64,000 nucleotides of DNA, taken from NCBI GenBank assembly GCA_027475525.1, contig JAMWFC010000049.1, positions 2,898,947 through 2,962,946 of the forward strand, read 5' to 3'. The position numbers were made by a program, and so were the translations under genes. Positions 26,643-36,297 of this stretch are shown in pieces. Under the pieces are notes generated by a model. It made no database searches. It was not told the DNA's origin and saw nothing but the letters and a program-made list of their open reading frames with translations. Position 1 is the stretch's first letter. Each line of letters starts with the position of its first letter. This stretch comes from Macrolepiota albuminosa (Eukaryota > Basidiomycota > Agaricomycetes > Agaricales > Agaricaceae).

Positions 26643-26773
26643 TTTTTTTGAATCCGCCAGCTAGGATCTATTGCCTAGCATCCGACGTCAGTCGTTGAGT
26701 TCGTTGACAGAACTCTATCAGCTTCTCGAGCTTCTTGCACAGCCACACCGTGCAAATTTCAAACAGGGGATCG

Positions 26774-29700
26774 ATGAGTAATCCCATACTTGCAGCGCCC
26801 ACTGACGGCGGGCGAAATGCCCACGATCTACGGGGAGACCCAGCAGACATCCAGGACGCGTCAGCGTCCAATGCGGGTCAGGTAAGACCCAAGGCTCGAG
26901 ACCGAGGTCAGAGTACCGACCTAGCCGGGAATGAGAGCGAGGCCCGGAGAGCTGAAAGCTCACAACAGGACGGCCCGCAACGCCTCCAGGACAAGATGCC
27001 CGGGGGATTAACGCCCCCAGTTACGCAGCTGCCAGGAGGACCGCGACGGTCTAGCCGACTGGCTTCCAAAGGACCTCCACAGGACGGCCGACAGTCAACC
27101 GGCGCCTATGGCGCCCCAGGAGACGCCGAGTCGTCAGTACGGACTGGGAGAGCCCTCCCTACGAGCCGGAGCAGTGGGACCAGGCGGTCCACAGCGGGGC
27201 CAATGCCTGCTAAAGTAGCGGAAGCCCGCTTAGAAGAGGTACCGGAGGAGGCTGCAAGGCCTGAAGGATACAGCGCGGAAGATCGATTTCCACGCACACC
27301 AGCAGTGGAGGAAGCTCCGGAGGTTGTAGAGCTTCCAGAGGAGGTGATGGAGTCGTCAAGTGACGACGACGCCGGAGCAGAGGAACAGCGGCTGAAAACC
27401 GCGTACACCGTGCGCTTGCAGGTGTTCTGGGACTTGCACCCAGAGGTGATGAAATACACCACCCAAGCGCGACTCGAGCGCTACGCGTCAGCCCATATAG
27501 TAGCACTTAGGCGACAAGGGCACGAAGTGCCCAATGTATTCAGTACGAAATATACTGATTTAATGGTGAGAGTGCTCACTATGGAGCTGCAAATGTATGT
27601 GCAGCGTAAGGCCACACGGCAATCGGGGGTCTCGACCCCCTGGAGCCACACGTCCGAGGAATGCTCGGCACGACGCAATCAAGACGTCGGAATCGAGCTA
27701 GTGGAGGCACTAGCACGGGTGCAAGAAGTGCCCGAGGTAAGACCGGTGAGTACTTTTTATACTCCAGCAGGACAAGGGTGGCGTGAGGAGCCCCCGCACA
27801 TGCGTAACCATGACCGTAGGACAGATATGTCAGGTCCGGATGGGCACAATAGCACTGTGCTCAAAGTGGAAAGCGAGGCATCCGTGATGCCGCGCGTGCC
27901 CATGGCCGAAACGTTGAGCGACAGAGTCGCGTACCAACGTATGCGCAATGGCGACCTCAGGACTAAGGGACAGTCCCTTATAGACGATCAGGGCATCGTA
28001 TTCGAGGGCACTAAGCCCATTGACGAGATGCGTCGTCAATTCGTCATGCAGGGTCAGGAGAATCAAGCTTCTCCAGGTCCAGGGCGGCGCAACGATCATG
28101 ATCGAGGAGACTTCCTCGATCGAGATGGCGCCACGAGACGTGATGTCCCTGGTAACGGCCGGGATGACGGCCCTAGGTCGATTCCTCGAGACGAGGGCAA
28201 TTATGCCCACAGTCGAGGAGGCTCGGGACGTCCCCCGCAAGGTGGACGGGGAAAGTCACTTCCCCAAGCCGCTGATTTGGCGACTAGATCCCCGGGTCAG
28301 CGGGAAGCCATCCGAATGCATCGTGAAGCCATGCACGATCGCCTGCATCGAGTAGTCGATGATGCCCTGGGCGTAACCTTACGGTTACCAGACGGAGTGA
28401 AGCTGCGTAAAGCAGACAGTAGGCACATTCGCGCCTATACAGGCACGTCCAAGTTCAGCGACCTGGAAGATTGGGCGATGGATGTATGCACCCATCTTGC
28501 CATGTGCTTATACGGAGGTGACCGTATGGACCGAGAACGAATTTTCGTTCTGCCTGAGTTCTTGGCCGGAGAGGCCATGGGATGGTTTCGACGGGCAGTA
28601 CTGCACGTCAACCGTGTCCAATATGACTGGACGTTTAAAGGAGTCCTTACAGGACTGTACGATCGATTCGTACACCCCTCAACGCTCCAGGATGCAAGGC
28701 GGGACTTCCAGTCCGCCAAGTACACCAAGAAGTTGGGAGTACAAGGGTTCTATGATACCCTTAATGACCATGCCCAGAACATGGCAGTATACCCAGACGG
28801 GTATACAATGCTCGAAACGTTCTTGGATGGCATTCCAGCGGAGATGCGCCGCTATTTGATACGTGAGGACGGCTTGTCCCCAGAAGTCAACGATGTGGAA
28901 GAATTCGTGGCATATGCCATCCGGTATGAGCAGTCGCTGAAGACTGCTAACCACTACGAACATTGTAGTGGACACAAAGGGGGATCCAGGCGACTACCGC
29001 CTGGTGGGACGCCCTCACGGGGTCAGCATGTGGGGACCTTCCTGGCCAAGAAGACCGATCTGGATCGTGACCGCAACACGCGGTTTGTTGTACGCAAGAC
29101 CCCTGTTGCGAACCGAGGGCGGAGCCGCCTACGCCCAGAACGGGCGCCGGACAGAGAACGTCCTAAATCAAGGCCGGACTTTAAACCGGCCAACCCACCA
29201 GGTCAGACGGGGACTTGTTTCGCGTGTGGCCAACCAGGCCACTACGCTACCAACTGCCCTGCAAAGCCAGGACCCCTGAGGAAGGGGTATGCACCCCGCG
29301 CCCACCTTCGAGCTGCACATACTGCAGCCGCAAGTGGGAGTGACGGAGACGTATCTGCCGATTCTGAGGCAGAGAACCCCACAAACGACCAGGAGCCCCC
29401 AGAGGAGGCATCGGGCGCCGAGCCCGAGAGTGTGGTCGTGGAGGGGGAGGAGTACGTCACAGTCGACGTATATGACGACGTCTACGACAATGAGTACTAC
29501 AGTCGCAACAGCGACTCAGAGTGCCTAGCAGCGATGATGGACTGGCCATCCACAAATGATCCCGAACGGAATAACGTAGTTCGGATGAAGAAGGTGACCC
29601 TTCGTCGTGCAGAGGGCACTTTGCAGCGCCCTACATTGAAGCGAGCAGACAAGGAGTGCCTGGTCTCGTATGTGGACGTAGACGGCCACAAGGCATGGAC

Positions 29701-30085
29701 CCTATGGGACTCTGGGAGTACCACATCGGGCATAACGCCCCAGTTCGCCCATGTGTACGGAATATCCGTGCAGGAGTTGGATACGCCATTGGCGTTACAG
29801 CTGGGCACCGTAGGGAGCCGAGCCATGGTGCAATACGGGACAAATGTGAATGTCCAAACGCCGGGCTCACGTAGCCGTGAATACATGGATGTAGCAAACT
29901 TCGATCGCTACGACATGATACTGGGAACGCCATTCATGCGGCGTAACAAAGTCATATTAGACTTTGACCATTCTCAGGTGCTAGTGAATGGGAAAGTGAT
30001 CCCAGCCGAGCGAGCTACAGCAGACGACATTGATAATCGTCTGCGACGTCATCGCACTACGGAGAAACGCAAGGACTCTCCATGA
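26774..30085 (+). CDS. Family A Gag-protease polyprotein
   Basis: About 1,103 codons from the ATG at 26774; the frame stays open a little upstream but without an ATG. Residues 1-200 are disordered and rich in Gly/Arg/Pro and acid. The capsid-like central domain lies at roughly 540-740. A CCHC zinc knuckle CFACGQPGHYATNC is near residue 815, and a retropepsin-like site WDSGSTTSG is near residue 978, so protease is encoded with Gag. The particle shell, RNA binding and polyprotein cleavage are family roles. The frame ends at TGA 30083-30085, followed by CTT, and pol continues in the same frame with no second stop. Gag is unusually long for a Ty3 element because of the N-terminal extension, which is also present in copy A2. 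Confidence 0.9.
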   Translation: MSNPILAAPTDGGRNAHDLRGDPADIQDASASNAGQVRPKARDRGQSTDLAGNESEARRAESSQQDGPQRLQDKMPGGLTPPVTQLPGGPRRSSRLASKGPPQDGRQSTGAYGAPGDAESSVRTGRALPTSRSSGTRRSTAGPMPAKVAEARLEEVPEEAARPEGYSAEDRFPRTPAVEEAPEVVELPEEVMESSSDDDAGAEEQRLKTAYTVRLQVFWDLHPEVMKYTTQARLERYASAHIVALRRQGHEVPNVFSTKYTDLMVRVLTMELQMYVQRKATRQSGVSTPWSHTSEECSARRNQDVGIELVEALARVQEVPEVRPVSTFYTPAGQGWREEPPHMRNHDRRTDMSGPDGHNSTVLKVESEASVMPRVPMAETLSDRVAYQRMRNGDLRTKGQSLIDDQGIVFEGTKPIDEMRRQFVMQGQENQASPGPGRRNDHDRGDFLDRDGATRRDVPGNGRDDGPRSIPRDEGNYAHSRGGSGRPPQGGRGKSLPQAADLATRSPGQREAIRMHREAMHDRLHRVVDDALGVTLRLPDGVKLRKADSRHIRAYTGTSKFSDLEDWAMDVCTHLAMCLYGGDRMDRERIFVLPEFLAGEAMGWFRRAVLHVNRVQYDWTFKGVLTGLYDRFVHPSTLQDARRDFQSAKYTKKLGVQGFYDTLNDHAQNMAVYPDGYTMLETFLDGIPAEMRRYLIREDGLSPEVNDVEEFVAYAIRYEQSLKTANHYEHCSGHKGGSRRLPPGGTPSRGQHVGTFLAKKTDLDRDRNTRFVVRKTPVANRGRSRLRPERAPDRERPKSRPDFKPANPPGQTGTCFACGQPGHYATNCPAKPGPLRKGYAPRAHLRAAHTAAASGSDGDVSADSEAENPTNDQEPPEEASGAEPESVVVEGEEYVTVDVYDDVYDNEYYSRNSDSECLAAMMDWPSTNDPERNNVVRMKKVTLRRAEGTLQRPTLKRADKECLVSYVDVDGHKAWTLWDSGSTTSGITPQFAHVYGISVQELDTPLALQLGTVGSRAMVQYGTNVNVQTPGSRSREYMDVANFDRYDMILGTPFMRRNKVILDFDHSQVLVNGKVIPAERATADDIDNRLRRHRTTEKRKDSP

Positions 30086-31953
30086 CTTGGCCGGCGCAGA
30101 GTGCCGACCGTGGAGGATGGGGAGGAGGAAGTGCAGGCTAGGCCTGGACTAAGCGCAGACCACAACGTGGTAATGATGAGCGAGGAGGAGTATCAAGCCT
30201 CCAAGAGGAGCAACGAGCGAATAATCGCTCCCGAGATTCGAGGCGCAAGGCCTCCAGACAAACGCCATCGCAAGGCGAGACGACGGGAGGACTCAGTGGA
30301 CGTATGTCCACCTACGTCCTCACGAGTCAAGTTGGAAGACTTGAAAGACAGCATTCGAGAGGCGGAAGCCTCAGTAGAGGGGGACACACGGTCTCTATGG
30401 GAACGACCAGCTCCCCTACCGGAGTACGACTGGGCATACGACCCCCGAATGCCGCAAGAGTGGAACGAGCTGGTGGCAGCCACGTGTGCGCGAAATGCGC
30501 ACCAGAGACGGATGACCGTCCAACCAGCGTATCGCCAGCCAGCCTCGGACGAGGTGTCCATAGCGTACTCACTTGTACGTGAGGGAAGAAGCCTCGTGGC
30601 TTATAAGACAGCGGCAGCGGGTGCTCCGTTGAGACTACATATACCCGATGACAGTGTCAATCGGGTGCTCGCAATGCGCGAGCAGTATGCACCGCCGCCT
30701 CGACCACCCTCAGAGACGGTGGAAGTACTTCCCCCGGTACGCATGAAGGGGAAGCAGAAGGCGACAAGCCTTTGTGAGGAAGATATTCCTCGGTTGCGTC
30801 AGCAATGGCAAGAAGAATTCGCCGACATGGTCAACGGGACCAAGGAGGAGCTGCCGCCATGGCGGGAGGTGAACCATGAGATTAATCTCATAGACGAGAG
30901 CAAGCAGTATAAGTACCACTTGCCGCGCTGTCCGCGCGCCCTCCAGGAGCAACTACGCGATAAGACTAATCGCTATTTGAATGCTCAATGGTGGTCCCCA
31001 TGCACCACCGCTCAAGCTGCACCGTTATTGTGCATCCCGAAGAAGGATGGAACCCTTCGAACAGCTCTTGATGCGCGTCAGCGCAATGACAATACTATAA
31101 AGGATGTAACTCCTTTACCAGATCAAGAGGTGATCCGGGAAGACGTGGCTCGGGCAAAGTATCGCTCGAAGATTGACCTTACTGACGCTTACGAGCAGGT
31201 GCGCATTTGCACCGAGGACGTACCCAAGACCGTATTTGCGTCGATCATGGGTACATTCACGAGCAATATAATGCAGATTGGAGACTGCAATGCTCCAGCA
31301 ACTTTCCAGAGGCTAATGACCTCTATCTTCCGAGACGTAATAGGACGTTTCATGCACGTCTACTTAGATGATATATTCATCTACTCGGATACTATGGAGG
31401 AGCATGAGCAGCACCTCAGAGTCGTATTTGAACGACTGCGCAAGTACAAGTTGTACTTGAAGTGGAAGAAGTGTGAGCTTTACGCTCAAAGTATAGACTG
31501 CCTAGGGCATGTCATTGATGAGCAGGGTATCCACCCTGATCAGGACAAGCTCGATCGCATTCGGGAGTGGCGAACGCCCCGAAACTACAATGACATCCAA
31601 CGATTCGTTGGTCTTGTCAATTACATATCGAGCTTCTTGCCCGATGTTACAGCCTATACAGGGCCACTTATGGCCATGACGCAGAACGGATCACCGTTCA
31701 ATTGGAGGCCGTTACACCAGCGGTGCTTCGAGATGGTCAAACGGATCTGTACGAAGACTCCGGTGATTCGACCAATTGACCCTAGGCGGGACGAGCCAAT
31801 ATGGCTAATTTGCGACGCGTCCAAGACAGGCGTCGGAGCCATGTACGGCCAGGGAAGCAGCTGGCAGACGTGCCGTCCAGCAGGGTTCATGTCGAAGAAG
31901 TTTACGACGGCCCAGCAAAACTATGCAGTGCACGAGTTGGAGACTCTTGCCAT
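30086..31953 (+). CDS. Family A Pol (RT, start of RNase H), cut by gap
   Basis: In frame with gag after one UGA. A roughly 230-residue linker precedes RT. RT has KIDLTDAYEQ (first catalytic Asp) near 31174 and YLDDIFIYSD (catalytic Asp pair) at 31371-31400, followed by the thumb and connection. RNase H begins with ICDASKTGVGA near 31810 and is lost in the N run. No stop interrupts it, so the enzyme was recently functional. No ATG stands at the start; expression by readthrough or reinitiation is needed. Integrase and the 3' LTR of this copy are not visible. Confidence 0.92.
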
Positions 31954-32053
31954 NNNNNNNNNNNNNNNNNNNNNNNNNNNNNNNNNNNNNNNNNNNNNNN
32001 NNNNNNNNNNNNNNNNNNNNNNNNNNNNNNNNNNNNNNNNNNNNNNNNNNNNN
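31954..32053. other. Assembly gap (100 N)
   Basis: Exactly 100 N, the conventional placeholder for a gap of unknown size. The left side is mid-RNase H of element A1; the right side starts inside a satellite. The join must not be read as biological linkage. Confidence 0.99.
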
Positions 32054-32866
32054 CACATGACGTTAAAAAATGAAGACATTACTCCCACGCGTACATGGTC
32101 TACTGCTGACTAAGTAACCGTACAGACGAATGGTAGTATCACATGACGTTAAAAATCGAAGACATTATTCCCATGCATTTCTGTAACCGTACAGACGTAC
32201 GGTAGTATCACATGACGTTAAAAAATGAAGACATTACTCCCACACGTACATGGTCTACTGCTGACTAAGTAACCGTACAGACGAATGGTAGTATCACATG
32301 ACGTTAAAAATCGAAGACATTATTCCCACGCATTTCTGTAACCGTACAGACGTACAGTAGTATCACATGACGTTAAAAATCGAAGACATTATTCCCATGC
32401 ATCTCTGTAACCATACATACGTATAGTATATCACATGACGTTAAAAAGTGAAGACATTACTCCCACACGTACATGGTCTACTGCTGACTAAGTAACTGTA
32501 CAGACGAATGGTAGTATCACATGACGTTAAAAATCAAAGACATTATTCCCACGCATTTCTGTAACCGTACAGACGTACAGTAGTATCACATGACGTTAAA
32601 AATCAAAGACATTATTCCCACGCATCTCTGTAACCATACATACGTATAGTATATCACATGACGTTAAAAAGTGAAGACATTACTCCTACACGTACATGGT
32701 CTACTGCTGACTAAGTAACCGTACAGACAAACGGTAGTATCACATGACGTTAAAAAGTGAAGACATTACTTCCACGCGTACATAGTCTACTACTGCTGAC
32801 TAAGTAACCGTACAGACGAACGGTAGTATCACATGACGTTAAAAATTGAAGACATTATTCCTACGC
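32054..32866 (+). repeat. Two-unit satellite array (types A 86 bp and B 68-69 bp)
   Basis: Every unit begins CACATGACGTTAAAAA. Starts are at 32054 (A), 32140 (B), 32209 (A), 32295 (B), 32364 (B), 32432 (A), 32518 (B), 32587 (B), 32655 (A), 32741 (A, 89 bp), then a partial unit at 32830. A differs from B by an internal CATGGTCTACTGCTGACTAAG segment. Units end in a small inverted repeat CCGTAC-AGA-CGTACGG. The array fades into the YR fragment, where a related CACATGACGGCAAAAATTGAAGACAT occurs at 32907-32932. Confidence 0.9.
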
Positions 32867-33259
32867 TTACCGGAAGGAAGTAATGGCAATGAGAACAAAC
32901 ACAGTCACATGACGGCAAAAATTGAAGACATTTTTCCCACACATAGTCCGCTGCACAGAAAAACCTCGATCTATTCTAGATCTCGGAATTCTTTCCAATC
33001 CACCAACCTCTCAGCCATACACAGTCACAGTTTCCATATCGGCGGTTCCGTTGAATTGCTATCAATTGGAGTAGCACCCGAAATTGTAATGAAGCTTGGT
33101 GGATGGTCCTCATTATGTTTCCTTCTCTATTGGCGTCGTCTCAATCTCATTGTCCCTAACGCTCTCACAAATCTCTGGAATAAAAGCCGTCGTGTCTTCG
33201 CGTTGAAACACAACATTTCTTCAGATATACTTGACTCTACATTTCCTTTTCCTCTGTAA
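32867..33259 (+). pseudogene. C-terminal fragment of a DIRS-type tyrosine recombinase
   Basis: The end of the frame carries the recombinase box HSFHIGGSVELL, then IVMKLGGWSS and FLLYWRR with the nucleophile-position Tyr. In active relatives the residue after HSF is the catalytic Arg of the H-x-x-R box; here it is His, so this copy should be dead. The family role is cutting and rejoining DNA for integration of YR retrotransposons. Everything upstream is lost in satellite and gap. It ends with TAA at 33257-33259. Confidence 0.7.
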
Positions 33260-34270
33260 TTAGCCCTCATGTTTTTACCTTGAATAACATATCTTGTTCC
33301 CTTATAGCTCTTGGGGGACGGCCACGCCGGATGAGCTATGCTCTCTGGGGAAGGCTCGGCTCTTGACCTCCCTCGGTGTACTGAGACTGTTTGCGCTCGT
33401 TTCCAACAAATTTGACTCCTTTCTTTTCTGCTTTCATGGCAACTCTCAGACGCGCTCTCAGTCTCTTGCCAAACCCAGCGTGTGTTATCATTTGGTTATC
33501 GTTGCCCAGTGAACCAATTTTGAGTCCTGCCTTATCTGAGACCAGTCAAGGCCACCATACGAACACGTCCACACGATGTCACATCCAAACATTACATCTC
33601 TCGACTCTTCCCTCAATTCAATTGCAGTAAAACCCTCAAACATATGTGCCAAGCTCGTTACCGTCTGTGGTGAACGTAAAGAAGGTACTAATCTCCACTG
33701 TCTTATGTCTGAATTTGCCTACTTTTTTGACGCTGTAGCTGTGGTCTTGACCTTGGAAAATCCGGCAATCATTGGCCGCGATCCAACTGCCTGGTACCAC
33801 TCGTAACACTTTCAATGTATCAACAGTTAACTTGTATTAGCTCATACGTCATCACTGATAATGCAGTATCAAGTGTGCACTGCAAGCTCTATGTGTAATA
33901 ATTGGTTGAGCATGGCCCTTCACGTACTGATTTAGACCGACTCTCTTCTCAGTGTACGTTCCCCAAGCAGCAGAGTAATAGTATCTTGCCAGGTATGCAT
34001 ATAATCCGTACTTTTTCTTACGCTATAGTTGTACCCAGGATGTGTCCAGGAATGGGTTGTATCTTAACGGACAACAACACATCAGAAAGATGTCTATCAT
34101 CATTATGGACGGCGATGTCCTCAGACTTCCCAACTCTCTTGGTTAGTACAAAGCTGGTCTCGCCACCTTTTTCTTGTGAACACCTCTTTTATCAAGAGTT
34201 CACTTGTATTCATCTCTGGAAGGAACCCTGTAGCAAGATGACAATCTTTGATCCCACTCCAGCAACAGTC
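33260..34270 (+). other. Unassigned DNA between YR remnants
   Basis: Several ATG frames (33576-33806, 33902-34273) have no recognisable domain and are probably decayed element sequence between the end of one DIRS copy and the start of the next. No RNA gene or repeat border seen. Confidence 0.35.
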
Positions 34271-34279
34271 TAAACCTGG

Positions 34280-35090
34280 CCTGACAGTCGCTGAAGAGGT
34301 TCCGCTGGTACCTTCTGACATAGACCAGTATTTCCATGCAGCCACAAGGGAGGTGCCCCTGGGTAGAGAGTCCCACCTGACCAAGGCTGGCGTGGATGCT
34401 GCTTATATGCGCCCAGAGGGATTCCCCCTGACCTCAGCTCAGGCCTTGGTGCCTTCCTTTCTCCGTCCCCATTCTTCCTCTAGCAGTCCCTGGGCTCAGG
34501 GCAAACCTTGCCAGGGCCAGGCAGTGTTCCTTCTTGGCGGACACCTTTCAGCTTGCCACACCAGATAGGGTTGCCTCTCTCTTCACAGTGGGGGATGACA
34601 TCAACGCGGTCACCATGTTGAATGATCAGTTAGTCTGCTTGTTGCATGCTTATGGTCTGAACATGGACAACTGAGGTGTGTTCCCTTACCAGCTATGCTG
34701 AACCGCCTTCCTTTCCTTCTGTGTTTGCTGTGCTTCTCCTTGTATTGTTTCATGGGTCAACCCTGATGTGTTGAAGCAACCTTATGTGTTGATGATCCCC
34801 AGCCTTATATGCCTTGGGCCACCTTGTTCTGACCTGATGTGTTGGTGGTGTTTGCAACCTGACCTTATGTGTTGGGGAGCTTGCGATCTGATCTTATGTG
34901 TTGGGGAGCTGATGCATGACCCTATGTGTGGAGGAGCTGGCAATCTGATCTTATGTGTTGGAGGAGCTCTTGCATCTTGTTGGGTTGCCTGTTTTAATAT
35001 TCTTGCAGCAGCCTGCTCATTTTATTTGCCCATCTCCTTTCCTTGTTCTTATTGTTGGGGGCTTGTTTGTTAAGCTTTGTGCACCCTTCT
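34280..35090 (+). mobile_element. DIRS/Ngaro-like copy D2, left part
   Basis: Decayed gag N-terminal half. Near 34600-34665 the frame matches the VMLTEAQLQ..YG block that ends gag exon 1 in the 59-kb copy. It is followed (34760-34985) by an intron-like interval with repeated CTTATGTGTTG motifs. The copy is interrupted at 35090 by an 8-kb family B insertion and resumes at 43139. Confidence 0.65.
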
Positions 35091-35619
35091 TGTAAGGGTG
35101 ACCTCTAGAGGCTGTGGCTCAGTCACACAGCTGGCAGAGGGAGATGCAAAGTATATTAGAGTATGTACTGACAATATCATAATAACTACTCACCTGGCAG
35201 AGGGATATCCAAGGAGAACAAGTCTAGGGATTCCCTATGCCAGGTTGGACACTTCTGGGGCTTCTGAAGCTTGGGAAACAACTGTACAGTACAACAAAAC
35301 CTTAAAAACTCGAAAATTGACTAACCAAACAACTGTGCAAACAAGGCAGGAAAACTCCGGACTTTAGAAGTCAGAAAGGCAAACTCTGGCTTATATAAGC
35401 AGTCTGGAAGCGGTGCTGAAGGGCCCACACTTGTCTGAATGGTAGCTAAAGAACCAGAGCATCTCAAGGGCTGAGAGTAGTACTAACAGATAGTGTTGAA
35501 AGAATAGAAACAGTAAAATGAAATAATGTCAGAAGAAATAAGAGAATGAATGAAGGGAGAGTAAAGAGATAAGGAGTGAGAAAAGGAAGAAATGAGGAGA
35601 AATGAGGAGTCCCCTGACA
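35091..35619 (-). repeat. Family B LTR (3' LTR of the minus-strand element)
   Basis: 529 bp, TGTAAGGG...CCCCTGACA on the plus strand, with a palindromic CTTATATAAG TATA-type box near 35390. It is longer than its partner at 42665-43138, which lacks a segment. Confidence 0.85.
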
Positions 35620-35629
35620 TCACCCCCCC

Positions 35630-35831
35630 TCTAGAGCATGGCGTCTCGACGTGCTGGATAGAAGTAGTTCTGGATGGCCTGGTCTACCTTGGAAAGAGAA
35701 TAGAGGCCTCTGATTGCCCGAGGAGCATTGGGATGCTGTTGATAGAATTTCCAGACCAAGGCAGGGGTATGGACATTCTCTTGTTGTAATGGACTCACAC
35801 TTGTTACCAGCATCAACAATGCTATAATCAT
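35630..35831 (-). pseudogene. Chromodomain end of family B integrase
   Basis: On the minus strand the frame reads HTPALVWKFYQQHPNAPRA, the typical last helix and tail of an integrase chromodomain, followed by about 27 residues and a stop at the LTR edge. Upstream coding is replaced by the family A insertion at about 35832. Confidence 0.6.
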
Positions 35832-36297
35832 TCAGTAGAGTATTATGTAAGCTCAACATCTTGTATTCACTCTAGTTCTAGTCAAATCTGATACTGCGGT
35901 CTGATTTAGCACTGTGTGGGACACACAAGATAGTTCTAGCCCATAACCTCAGGTTACATTTTTTTAAATCTTCTGCTATTGGCTTTAGACTCTAGGCTTG
36001 TTACTGACTAGGCAACTCTCATCAAACCCTCTCGATTTTCTGTTGGCATCACGTCTAAAACGTGCTTCCATGACTGGCTCTCTTAATCCTGATCCTCCGT
36101 TTCCAGCTGCAGACACAGGTGACCTACCTGTGCTTCAAGCTGTAAAGACGCAATCTGCGTCAGCATACCAACCTCCGCCAAAGCGGGACAAAAAGATACC
36201 TCGCAATGTCAGCGCAAGCTTTGGAATGCCTGGTGGGCTATCCATATCATAGATGATGTCCATTGTATGACCTGGTGGTAAACCAGGAGAGAGATCT

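Larger units (their letters stand above)
26426..31953 (+). mobile_element. Ty3/gypsy element family A, copy A1, 5' part
   Basis: A 5' LTR (26426-26642), an open gag-protease (26774-30085) and pol in the same frame behind a UGA. Pol runs through RT into RNase H, where the assembly gap cuts it. The long clean frames make this the youngest-looking LTR element here. Decayed relatives are at 35832-40861 (gag, protease, start of pol) and 52740-57639 (integrase to 3' LTR). Together the three give a full picture of the family. Confidence 0.9.

Noticed and set aside
30193..30952. Antisense frames within family A pol
   Set aside because: They are shadows of the strongly supported plus-strand pol and have no motif.
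32054..32866. Regular repeats considered as a CRISPR-like array
   Set aside because: Units are directly adjacent with no unique spacers, differ in length between two types, and lie in a eukaryotic transposon context. It is a satellite.
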